From Plazaster borealis (taxonomy: Eukaryota > Echinodermata > Asteroidea > Forcipulatida > Labidiasteridae): a DNA stretch of 64,000 nucleotides. Below, in pieces: positions 46,601 through 56,480 of this stretch (position 1 is its first letter; the number at the start of each line of letters is the position of its first letter). Under the pieces are notes generated by a model. That model had not been told where the DNA came from, searched no databases, and saw nothing but the letters and a program-made list of their open reading frames with translations. Both the position numbers and the translations under genes were made by a program. The stretch is from positions 7,298,721-7,362,720 of the forward strand of contig CM037457.1 of NCBI GenBank assembly GCA_021014325.1. Reading direction: 5' to 3'.

Positions 46601-49600
46601 TTCAGGTCTCGGCGATTTTGAGGTCTCGAAATGTTGAGGTCTCGGTCTTGTCTCGGTCTCGGACTCAGGTCTCGAATAGTCTCGGGTCGAGACCTTGCCG
46701 AGACCTGTTAAAAACTCAAGAATGTTTGAGCTTGATTTATGTTATTATTCGATTTACGATGACACGACAATAATATCGCGCGCTGAAAAAACATCAGATG
46801 TGGTGCGCGGTGCGCCCACATATTAACACGCGGTTCGTGAACGAATACGGACAAACAGTTCATGCTGCGGCGCGGCAATTTTGCTTGCAATCCTCCACAC
46901 AGGAATCTTTTGACATTCACTACGCGTTAAATATTGGATGGTGATATTGCCTGTATCAGCATGCAATAAATAACGCGTAGTGAATGTCAAAAGATTCTTG
47001 TGTTGGAGATAGCCAGCATCATTGCCGCGCTGCAGCATTAACTGTTCGTCCTTAAACCGCGTGTCGTTAGTACACACCAGTCTCCGTCGCAGCGCTGTGG
47101 TTTGACAAGTTGCATCCATACAGTACAGACCAACATAAATAAAAATAGTGTGTAAGAAAACAAGTTTGCCTTTTTAATACATTTTTCATTACACGTGCAG
47201 TCTTATTGACTGACAGTCAGAGTCAGAGCATGTCAAGCAACTCCTTGATAATTAAATTTGGTTTTGTGGAGCATAAAGAGTTTGTGGACATCAAGACAGG
47301 AAAGCGTAAGCATTCTGCCACCTGCAAATTTTGTTTTACTGCAAACCGCATCACCGAACAGGCAGGGGTGAGTCGTCTTCACAAAGCAAAGTACGTACCA
47401 CCACCACCTTTCTTGCTTTCTTGTACTAATTTTGTAGGTGTAGCTAGTAGTAGTATGATTATGCCCCCAAATTAACTTGTTCTCCCCAAAATCAAAAAGA
47501 TATTTATACTTGTGTAAATTGTTTTGTTCACTGTGGTATGTGTGGTTTAGTAAGATTTGTGTATATTTTTTTTGCCGACGGGCGCCGCCATCTTGGTTTA
47601 AGGGCCCCCTCGCGCGTTTATTTTTATCAGTTTACAAATTTTCTTGCATAATGTGTTTACAAAGTTATCATACTGCTATTATGAATAGATAATTGGTAAG
47701 GATTAATGTGGTTTGTTCCATAATAATACTGATTTAATAACTTTAAAACTTACCTGGTGCAAAGTTTATGAAAGTGTTGATTATCTGATGAAATAAGCTA
47801 CATGTAAACTGTTTATACTGCACAGGTTATAAATATGTTTTTAACAATTTAACCACCACAGATCTGGTCATAGCAGAGGCAGATTCCACTGATGATACAT
47901 CATCATCAGGATCTCAGGGAGAGAGTACTGATGATGAACAACCATCATCTACAAAGGTACCAAGGCTGCTGGCCAAGTACCAAAGCCTTCGGAATAGGTC
48001 CAAAAGTGGTGACTAAAATAGCACCCGCCTACAAATGGCCAAGCTTCTTGATCATGTCGTTGATCTCAGTGACCTAAGGTCAGGGTGCTTACAGTTTTGG
48101 GTAGACAATCGTGTTAGATACCCAACTTTGTATAAACTTGCAATGAGAACACTGAAAGTCCCTGCCTCCAGTGCTCCAGTTGAACAGATCTTCAGCAGAG
48201 GTGGGATCATCATGAGGCCCCACAGAGCTAGATTGTCTGCTGATAATTTAACCAAGTTGATTTTCTTGAAGTGTAACGAGGACATTCTTAAGAACTGCTA
48301 GTTACTTTGACCACTGTTTATAGCACACTAAGCACAGTAAATTAGAATAAGACAGTAATGAGTTAAACCTGTATTTGGCTAATTCGACAAGTCATGTCCT
48401 GTCTGATTCTCTCCAGTACCATCCAATATCCATCACACTCGAGAATGTTTACTGATGTTTAGAGAGCAACACATGGGACATGCCTGGTTGAATTAATCAA
48501 ACCATTAAAACATGGAACTGTTCTTACCATCAGTATTAAACTTTGTTTTAAAGGCATGAATAAGTTTTTACAAAAGTTTAGTAGAGTTGTGGTTTCACAC
48601 AAAATAAAATTGCATTACCATTTACCAAGTGCACATGTTCCCACATGTACATTTCTTATTTTGTGTTTGTATGCTTATTTAAATGAGGTCTCCACCTCGG
48701 ACTGTATAAAGGTCTCGGTCTCGGTCTCGGTCTCGGACTGTAAGGTCTCGGTCTCGGTCTCGGTCTCGGACTGTAAGGTCTCGGTCTCGGTCTCGGTCTC
48801 GTAAGGTGAGGTCTCGGTCTCGGTCTCGGTCTCGGACTATGAGGTCTTGACTCCAACACTGGTTATAATCACCAGTCAACCCAGTATTATCAACAGTAAG
48901 CCCAGTTATAATCACCAGTCAACCGAGTATTATCAACAGTAAGCCCAGTTATATCGCCAGTCAGCCCATTTATATCAGCAGTAAGCCCAGTTATATCATC
49001 AGTCAGCCCAGTTATATCAGCAGTAACCCCAGTTATATCATCAGTCAGCCCAGTTATATCAGTAGTAAGCCTAGTTATATCATCAGTCAGCCCAGTTATA
49101 TCAGCAGTAAGCCCAGTTATATCACCAGTCAGCCCAGTTATATCAGCAGTAAGCCCAGTTATATCAGCAGTCAGCCCAGTTATATCATCAGTCAGCCCAG
49201 TTATATCAGCAGTAAGCCCAGTTATATCACCAGTCAGCCCAGTTATATCAGCAGTAAGCCTAGCCTTTCGTCACAGCCTTTGTGGCTTAGACAAAGCTAT
49301 GTAGCCGCGAAGTGACTAGAAGGGGAGACACTTGATTTTGCGTGTTTTTTGTTGTTGAATTGCTGTTGAATTATTCATAAAGTTTCAAACATTAATTATT
49401 CATAATTTGTATGCAAATTAGTTAGGTGCTAAAAGGTTAACCAATCACAATGCATAGGTTAATTTATGCTACCCTGTTAAAAAAAAGAAATAAAGAAAAG
49501 CATTAGAAATTCCTGACAAGTTGGAAAATAACTTTACCATTTCTTAAACACCCAGTTTGTTTTGTTTAATTTTCAGACCTCAATCAGCTCAAATATTTTA

Positions 49601-52600
49601 CCAGCGTACAATTATCTGCAATGGGTTGACAAGTGCTCTACGTCTTCAGCAGCGTTTACCTTCCTTCCAGTTCACTAGGATGTACCTATCTCTTCTATTA
49701 ATGGAGGACAGTTGTCATAACCTCTTCTATTCACTCATCTTTGCTAACAGCCAAGCCATCACACGTATCCTTTGAATCACACTGAATGATAGATCAATAA
49801 GATCAACACTAATTAGAGGAGGATTACAAGACAGTTGGAGCTTTCTGATCCAAATAACCAGTTGTTACACTACGGGTTCTTTTAAACACAGATTGTTTCC
49901 ATGGAGTTACCACAAATGGGTTGAGATTTTTCTGACATTGTTTTTTCAGATTTGTTTATGGTTTTTTCTTTCTTTTGACTACTCAACTGGAGTATAAATA
50001 TGGCACAAGCCTTTTCTGTTTCACAATAACCACATGACTAGAAAATGGTATCAGCTCAGTATAATTCCGTTGTACCCAATTCCGAGTATGGTTGCGTAAT
50101 TTGACATTGGCGTGTCGGGGCCGAGCAGTCAAGCACACTGGACTCAAGCTCTGGTGTTTCTGATCAGCAGAGTGTGGGTTCGATTCCCGGTTGTGACACT
50201 TGTGCCCTTTAAAAGCAAGACATCCCTGTATTGTTTAAAATAATGCACATAAAAGAACCTAGTTACACTTATCGCTAAGAGAAGGGGTTTGCCCCGATGT
50301 TTCTGGCAGTGGCTGCTGAATGCGCCACAGCACCTTGTTACGCTTACAAAGTAAATAAATGGGTTTCATAATTCATAAGCTTAAAGGTATCGTACACGTT
50401 TGGTAATGACTCCAAACAAATATTAGCTTAAAAACTTACTTGGTAACGACCAATGGAGAGCTGTTGATAGTATCAAACATTGTAGGAAACGACTCCCTCT
50501 GAAGTAACGTAGTTTTTGAAAAAGAGGTAATTTTTCACTAAAATAATAAAAGACTTCTAGCTAGAAGTCTTTTATTCCTAACTGAAAGCACACAAATTTG
50601 TACAACAAGGGTGTTTTTTCGATGACCAATTGAGCCCAAATTTTCACAGGCTTGTTATTTTATGCATATGTTGGGATACACGAAGTGAGAACACTGGTCT
50701 TTGACAATTACCAAACGTGTACGATGCCTTTAAAAAAACCTGTCTGGAAATAAATAATGATAAGCGCTATACAAAAAACTTGTTATTATTATTAATTCTC
50801 AGAGCTAAGATTTATATTTGTTTTTCTTGTTTTGCGATGCAAGTAAAGACAAACCAAAAGAGCGAATGAGTATTCTATGTGCTTTGATAACCTTGACTCG
50901 CATAACAGTGGCACTGACACCACCATTATTATTTGCTCTCTTGCATGCATCAAACTTCATCAAGAAACTTATCAATGTAAGTATTTTATTTCATTCTTAA
51001 AAAGGATATATGGAAATAAGAATTTTCGATTAACGATACAGATTTTCTGGAATATATAAAAAGCTACAAGGTTCATGCTGTAAACAGCTCAACTACATTT
51101 TTAGTAGAGTGTTGAGTTCGTGACTTCGATTACACATTATTTGTGGGTCGAGCATAAATATGACATACAAGTTTGGTGTTTTTTGAGTTATGAGTAGATC
51201 AAGCGAGGGTCCGTATTGTGGATTTTATTGACCATGTCAATAAATCATTTGTAATAGATTGTGAATTTTATTGTTTGAGAACCATTCACGTGATGTGCTA
51301 CAAAGACGCATGTACAATTGTACATGGCTCAGGGGAACTTGAGTGATGTACCCCATCCCACGGGATACATTACCTTGATTGTGCCCACTGTTGGTCGTTT
51401 CCAGTGCCTTGTACAATATTAGGAATAGCCCCGGGTATGAGGTTGTAATTATATTGGCACTAAGTAAATTATTTCTGTACCTGTGCGATGTCCCGTAGGA
51501 AACAGTGGTATATTTGTATAGCCATAAACTATGCTTGAAGGAACAGGATCGCTAACTCGTGAAACTCAGTTGGACCAACTTGGTTCCTGAAGTTTGGATA
51601 CACTCGAGACTTGCACACTCTGTTACTGAACAGGATATAACCACAACAGGAGGAAAAATTATGGAAATTCAGATAATTAATTAACTTGCTTCAAATTGAC
51701 ATTAATGTTAAATACCTCAGACAGTTTTTAAAGCAATCTTATTGGTTAAAAGGCTACCACATGATTATAGCAGCACCCATTCAGCACTCTAGCCAAAAGC
51801 TGACTGATTTCTAAATTTTAAAATCCATCACAAAAAAAAACAATGACTTTGAGGTACGCACAACCATGGAGCATTGAAGTAGGAATTAAAAATGTACACA
51901 ATCATTACCTTTAACAAAAATTGCTTTTCATGAATAGTGACTCGGTCTTAAGACATTGTCAACACTGAACACTCTTTTATTTGCTAAATATCCAACATGG
52001 AATTGCAGCCCTTTATCTAAGAAGACTAGTGAAACATTTATGTGAGTAGTTCATCAGAATCTAATTGATTTCCATCTTGTTTGTTTGGCAGTTATTGGGA
52101 CCCAATAGGATGTATTTGATCCGTAAGATGGTGGACATGCTGATTAGTAATCAGAATCAGATACTACGATTTATCGCATTGGATGAAATCATTATCATGC
52201 CTTTCCTTGTATTCATGGTTTTCACGTAAGTACTAATAATCTAGTCAGATTGATGTGTGTCAGACAACTTTTACATGTATGCTTTGGGAGGGACATTTAT
52301 TTCAATCCGTTATTTTTACCCCAAGCTATTAAACTGTTTTTAGAAAATGGCATCAAACAGTTGCATCTGTTTGCCCTTCACTTATTCAGTTACAAATATT
52401 TTGATTTGAATACTTGGCTGATAAGGATATGAATCTCCCTGGGATTAGCTCTCCAAAGGCGGCCCTTGGAGAAAAAAAGGTCAAGTTTGAATTTTCCAAA
52501 TTCTCAATAATGTAGTGAAAGCATATTGAAAGTTTTATCAGAGGATATGTTAAGGCATGAAGAATTGCTGTGTTGCAAGGTATTGTTAAAGGGGCATATT

Positions 52601-54321
52601 GTTAAAGGGGCATATTTTCTAAAGCTGGGATTCCCAATTTTTAAAAGGTACCTAGTATAATTTTGTTAATTGTCAAAAAGACCAGTATCCTCACCCCAAC
52701 ATATGCATAAAATAACAAACCTGTGAAAATTTGGGCTCAATTGGTAACCAAAGTTGCAAGAAAATAATGAAAGAAAAAACAGCCTTGTATATTTCAGCTT
52801 TCTATATTTTGCTGTTTGGAATTGCTCCTTATCCTTTTCAAGAGTTGTTCAGGCTCAAAAACACCTTTAGAGTTTTTTAATTAAAGAGTAATGATTAAAT
52901 AAAGCTAAATTTGCTTCTAGAAATACAACCAGTGGAACATACTGTCTGCCCTTTGTGGAGTCAGAAAATTTGGTTCTCCAAAATAGCGGACCTTGTTCTG
53001 TCTTGAATTTACACAAAAACCACACAATTTCAAGGGATATTTATGTGAATCATTGTATTCTACTTTAAAAGTATCTTTCCAACCATATTCATTTAACAAC
53101 AAATGCTTGTTATAGCCCAAAGCACCTAATCCGAAGGGAACGTGTCCCGTTAAACAGAAACACAGATTTATGTATCTATTGTCCGCTGTTTTTGTTTTTC
53201 TTCTTCTGATTGATTTTAACTATTGATATTAACTATTGTTTTGATTGCTACAGGGGCCGTGTCAGCTTCTTAGTGCCAATTATGTATTTCCGATTCCTCA
53301 CGTTCCGATATGGCTCAAGAAGAAACCCATATTGCAAGTAAGAAATTGCTATCTCTATAAAGAAAATCACATAACAAAATTGGATTGTTTTTGTATCTGG
53401 TACTTCTACAAACTTCAGAATTTTCTGTGATCTATTTTGCTTCATTCTGTTTTCTAAAGCTGTGGTTCCCATTTTTTTAAAGGCACCCTGGTAAACTTTT
53501 ATTAATTGTCAAAAATTCCAGTATCCTCACCCCAACATATGCATAAAATAACAAACCTGTGAACATTTGGGCTCAATTGGTAATCGAAGTTGCAAGAAAA
53601 TAATGAAAGAAAAAACAGCCTTGTTGCATAGAATTGTGTGCTTTCAGATGCCTGAGAAAGGCTTCATGCCTGAAGCCTTTTTCAGATTTAAAATCACCTC
53701 TTTCTCTAAAACTACATTACTTCAAAGGGGGTTGTTTCTAACAATTTTGTATAACATCAACAGCTCTCCAGTGCTCCAGGCATGAACTTGTGGAGTAATT
53801 ACCAACAGTACAACCTGCCTTTAAACTGTTTTTCTTTAAAATGCTGACCTTTCAGGCAATTTTGAGGTTAAGTTAATTTTGTTTTCCTTAACTAAGGTCG
53901 CCGTAAAATACTTCTTTTCAAGGCACCCCCCCTAATAAAAAAGTTGCTCTTATCCAAAACACAAAAACAAACAATCAATATTGGGGCTAGTCAGGGGTAG
54001 TCAATACTTGGGTGGAAGACATTTCCTTACTTTGCATTCGTGGGTGGCTAGTTAGGGGCATGTTACTTCTAGAGGGCCCAGGGGGCTTGATGTAAATGCA
54101 ATGTAAATGCCTTGTATTGGTGTTGGAAATTTTGGGTCACTTTAAAATTCGATTGTCATCTTGTATAATTTGTATTGATTTGCAGGCAAATATTCCATGA
54201 GCTTCGTATTGTGACTGAGAATTACTGCAGCAAGCCCAACACGCCACAATTTCTTCGCAATTTCCTGACTAAGTGTATCACAATGATCTCTAGATTTGCT
54301 CCACCGATACAACAGCAGTAG
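43528..54321 (+). CDS. TMEM33: TMEM33 orthologue, 7 coding exons, 266 aa
   Basis: Exons: 43528-43623, 44425-44519, 49577-49764, 50909-50976, 52092-52225, 53254-53337, 54186-54321. All junctions are GT-AG and the phases close exactly (801 nt with TAG). The protein is a Pom33/TMEM33-family membrane protein of the ER and nuclear envelope, in vertebrates implicated in reticulon and ER-tubule regulation and stress signalling (family knowledge). Hydrophobic segments lie at about residues 43-64, 113-140 and 172-205. Signature blocks: FYQRTIICNGLTSALRLQQR, MEDSCHNLFYSLIFANS, PPLLFALLHA, YFRFLTFRYGSRRNPYC and LRIVTENYC, all in human TMEM33 order (247 aa from memory). The longer N-terminus is acidic and Gln/Ser-rich. 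A non-coding upstream exon is likely; a donor-like ACG|GTAAGA at about 40427 is one unproven candidate. Confidence 0.94.
43755..44375. repeat. Diverged 43/56-bp tandem repeat in TMEM33 intron 1
   Basis: Units share CACTGAGTTGGGTCAGCTGA and GTGAATTCCAATGTGTGG. Full units are about 56 bp and shortened ones about 43 bp. Divergence rises towards the 5' side, where only GAGTGGATTCAACTGAGTG-like motifs remain. Confidence 0.85.
44425..44519 (+). CDS. TMEM33: TMEM33 coding exon 2, residues 33-63
   Basis: Acceptor GTGACAG, donor TATGG|GTAAGT, phase 0 to 2. NKLDLCLLLSRVTTVV starts the first membrane segment. Confidence 0.9.
45790..46542. repeat. 21/43-bp minisatellite in TMEM33 intron 2, left part
   Basis: The 5' part is built of about 21-bp units (CCCAGTTATATCACCAGTCA and variants); towards 46200 they become 43-bp dimers containing CCAGTTATAATCACCAGTCA and CCCAGTATTATCAACAGTAA. 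Open frames on both strands result from the 21-bp period. Confidence 0.92.
46829..47064. repeat. Inverted repeat inside the hAT element
   Basis: Left arm about 46829-46935 and right arm about 46967-47064 share CACGCGGTT, TGCAGCGCGGCAAT and, most exactly, CTTTTGACATTCACTACGCG. The spacer is about 30 nt. This is probably a separate foldback insertion or a duplicated internal segment. Confidence 0.75.
47228..47392 (+). pseudogene. hAT transposase N-terminal BED-like exon
   Basis: Reads MSSNSLIIKFGFVEHKEF, then CKFCF and SRLHKAK, an incomplete BED zinc finger (two Cys and one His visible). The frame probably ends at a donor AAA|GTACGT near 47392. Confidence 0.65.
47862..48301 (+). pseudogene. 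hAT transposase C-terminal dimerisation domain
   Basis: After an acceptor-like ACCACAG (about 47862) an acidic Ser-rich segment (DSTDDTSSSG) runs to a stop after RSKSGD. In another frame the hATC domain follows: FWVDNRVRYPTLYKLA, VPASSAPVEQIFSRGG, RARLSADNL and LIFLKCN, with a stop at 48299-48301. The catalytic region that should precede it is absent and the two parts are out of frame. Confidence 0.85.
48862..49265. repeat. 21/43-bp minisatellite in TMEM33 intron 2, right part
   Basis: Continues the array interrupted by the hAT element. It starts with 43-bp units and then changes to 20-22-bp units (CCCAGTTATATCAGCAGTAAG, CCCAGTTATATCATCAGTCA). Confidence 0.9.
49577..49764 (+). CDS. TMEM33: TMEM33 coding exon 3, residues 64-126
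   Basis: Acceptor AATTTTCAG, donor ACAC|GTATCC, phase 2 to 1. It carries the most conserved block of the family (GLTSALRLQQRLPSFQ). Confidence 0.95.
50112..50800 (+). mobile_element. tRNA-derived SINE with MITE inserted
   Basis: The head GTGTCGGGGCCGAGCAGTC resembles a tRNA A box; B box GGTTCGATTCC is at 50177-50187; the body includes AGAGAAGGGGTTTGCCCCG. The tail resumes at about 50734 and ends GATAAGCGCTATAC...TTATTATTATT. The interior 50381-50733 is a later TTAA MITE. It lies in TMEM33 intron 3. Confidence 0.85.
50381..50733. mobile_element. TTAA-flanked MITE, copy 2
   Basis: TTAA at 50381-50384 and 50730-50733; ends AAAGGTATCGTACACGTTTGG and CCAAACGTGTACGATGCCTT. A perfect 32-nt palindrome lies at 50545-50576. 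Closely related to copy 1. Confidence 0.92.
50909..50976 (+). CDS. TMEM33: TMEM33 coding exon 4, residues 127-149
   Basis: The acceptor CATAACAG (50901-50908) was chosen because it alone preserves frame with exon 3 and gives LALTPPLLFALLHA without extra residues relative to the family. Donor ATCAAT|GTAAGT, phase 1 to 0. A longer open frame upstream (from 50818) is intronic. Confidence 0.88.
52092..52225 (+). CDS. TMEM33: TMEM33 coding exon 5, residues 150-193
   Basis: Acceptor TTTGGCAG, donor TTCAC|GTAAGT, phase 0 to 2. NQNQILRFIALDEIIIMPF matches the family's third membrane region. Confidence 0.93.
52613..52793. mobile_element. Truncated TTAA MITE, copy 3, in duplicated context
   Basis: Starts with TTAAAAGGTACC and runs through CCCCAACATATGCATAAAAT to AAACAGCCTTGT, then stops before the central palindrome. 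The 25 bp before the TTAA (CTAAAGCTGGGATTCCC) are also found before copy 4. Confidence 0.8.
53254..53337 (+). CDS. TMEM33: TMEM33 coding exon 6, residues 194-221
   Basis: Acceptor GCTACAG, donor TGCAA|GTAAGA, phase 2 in and out. It encodes YFRFLTFRYGSRRNPYC, nearly invariant in the family. Confidence 0.95.
53452..53824. mobile_element. TTAA-flanked MITE, copy 4
   Basis: TTAA at 53477-53480 and 53821-53824, opposite orientation to copies 1 and 2. The central hairpin (53652-53685) has 15-nt arms with one mismatch and a 4-nt loop. It is preceded by CTAAAGCTGTGGTTCCC, shared with copy 3. It lies in TMEM33 intron 6. Confidence 0.88.
54186..54321 (+). CDS. TMEM33: TMEM33 terminal exon 7, residues 222-266
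   Basis: Acceptor GATTTGCAG, phase 2 in. IFHELRIVTENYC and ISRFAPPI, then TAG at 54319-54321. Confidence 0.94.
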
Positions 54322-55982
54322 TGTACTCCACATGCTAGCCCAAGCAGTCACAGAATTTGTACCCACAGGTCGTGTTGCAACAGAGTATGTTTATGAAAAA
54401 GGGTTGTATTTGAAACCTAGGCTTAGAATTTCTTCAAAAACAATAGCCCTACGTTGTTATCATATCCAAGGTTCTTTTTCTGTGATCAAAATATCAACTA
54501 AATTAATAAATAAGTTTTTGGCCAGATACATTTCATACCAAATGCTGGTTTAAATCAGCGTTCTGTAATGAGTTTTGCACTTCCAACAATGTATATTATA
54601 AACTATGTAGTATTGCATAAGGTCATGAGTTAAATTAAATTCCAACCCAAGATGCCTGTGGAAGTTTTCTCCTGAACTCAGAATGCATTTAGTATTTATT
54701 ACCTTTTAATTATACATTGGTGGAAATGCAGTTAAACATTCTTTGTTCCTAATTATTTCTGATGCAAGAATAGCATTATTTATGCATCATCCTTATTAAC
54801 TGAAAATAACTTGTTTTTTGTGCAAATCTAAAATATGACTAAATGTGTTGGTTGATTCTCATAATGATCAATAATTAGGCTGTAGATTAGAACTTTATTA
54901 AAGAGTCAAATTGAATCAAATTATAATACAGAGCAAACAATGATATCATTATTGCGCTTTGGTTCTGGCAAACTCAAGTTTATCAATTAATGTGCATGAA
55001 ATCTTCAACAGTAACTCTGATTGTAACATTGGACAGGAAGCTTATCATTCATGTGAATCAGCATTTATCATTAATCTTGTACATATGTTAACTGTGTGCT
55101 TTCCCTTTAAATCACTTTCACTACATGATTATACTTCTGAATTAAACAAATTTTTTCCATTTTGTAATTTCTATGTCTCTATCTTGACATAGATACAATG
55201 TGGGATCTAATTATATCATTCTGTGAAGTTAACAACGAGAAGTCCCCTCAATCCACTAAGCGAAAGCAGTAGTCCCGGCCGATTTCCTACCTTCCGCCCA
55301 GGTAGTAGTTAATAAGCAGGACAGTTCTTTACAGAACTAAGTAGTCTCCCGAATTCCGAAATCAACTCTGCGGCAGTAGAATAAATTAAAGCAAGACAAG
55401 TTCTCAAAGAACAAAATTTACCCAGCAAAATACACATGGTGTTACAGCAAACCGAATATACATTGATACTCGCCAATCAATGCCTCAAAACCCATATTCT
55501 GTGGAGTGTTCTTCACCAGTTCTTGGCTACTTCCTTAGTATGATCAAACATACATCTAAGAAGCTAACAGACTTGCTAACAAAACTCTGTCTTGTATTTT
55601 GTTTTGCAAGCTTGTCTTGACCAGTGAGATTAGATAACAATGATTGCTGTTATGCCCTGTGTGCTTGCATTGCTCTTGCAGTATACATCCCTATAAGGGA
55701 ACTATGTTTTCTGCATCATATCACTGCTACTTTAATATCTTCTGTTGAATCAATGAACAGTTTCAGCTTCATTGATTGTGATAAAAGAGAACAATGAAGC
55801 AAAAGATATCTAGTTTTATGCTTTTGGTTCACTCAATTGTTCATTTTTTAGACAGTTATCTTGAGGTTGAATTTTATTGTCAACATAAAAAAAAATTCAG
55901 CTTTTTCATTACAAGTTAACGTTAAAAAAGAGTTTTTTATGACAGCAAGTGAGCTTATTTATATAGGACTGTACTTGAATGA

Positions 55983-56480
55983 GGGAATAAAAGAGTGTCG
56001 ATGAGGTCTTAAGCAGCTGTCTAAACTGGCAGGGTAGTGGCTCTGTGATAAAGGAATGAGCCGAAGGCTTTTTAACGGCCGTTTAATGCCGAATCACGAC
56101 ACTTTTATTCACATTCATGAATGCCCTTTTTGTAAAAAGTGTAATAATGTATGAAAATCTGTATCACTTTTCTGTTTCATAAATTTTCATTTCCGGTCAC
56201 ATCCTCAGGCTCTGTTACGTGAAGGGTCAAATTGCATGCAATGCTTAACGGTTGTGCATACGCTCACGTGCTAATAGATTTTACATTAAGAACCGTTATG
56301 TATTGATTGCGTTACATGCATATGAGCACCACATAAGCTTGCGCTCCAACACGCGTATGTTTAAACACTTTTTACATATGTCTCTACTACATGTTTAAAC
56401 ATGGCCACGTGAACTCCTCTCGACCAATCAGAATGGATAAACTGTCTGGGGTATGAATAAGGCTTTTGTTATTCAATGAG
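55983..56480. repeat. Interspersed repeat family R1, copy 2
   Basis: Begins GGGAATAAAAGAGTGTCGA and has the complement CGACACTTTTATTC about 100 bp in. It shares CCTCAGGCT and CTAATAGATTTTACATTAAG with 30998-31430. Confidence 0.75.

Larger units (their letters stand above)
46543..48861. mobile_element. hAT DNA transposon, internally deleted, with 8-bp target duplication
   Basis: Ends CAGTGTTGGAG and CTCCAACACTG are exact inverted repeats, flanked by GTTATAAT at 46535-46542 and 48862-48869. An 8-bp duplication and CAG-type ends are standard for hAT. Inside are a BED-finger-like start and a hAT C-terminal dimerisation domain, but no RNase H catalytic core, so it cannot transpose by itself. Sub-terminal arrays of GGTCTCG lie at 46551-46705 and 48686-48846. 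It splits the host minisatellite into two. Confidence 0.93.

Noticed and set aside
48656..48915. Arg/Pro- and Arg/Asp-rich frames in the GGTCTC array
   Set aside because: Direct translation of the sub-terminal hAT repeat; no coding evidence.
50112..50200. tRNA gene
   Set aside because: A and B boxes are present, but the sequence continues into a SINE body, recurs at other sites and has no convincing cloverleaf.
50818..50908. Upstream extension of TMEM33 exon 4 (CDASKDKPKERMSILCAL)
   Set aside because: No acceptor keeps frame with exon 3, and the extra residues are absent from the family. The CATAACAG acceptor at 50908 fits exactly.
55240..55480. Possible LTR fragment (GGACAGTTCTTTACAGAACT and nearby direct motifs)
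   Set aside because: Looks repeat-like, but no matching second LTR, primer-binding site or coding remains were found in the window.
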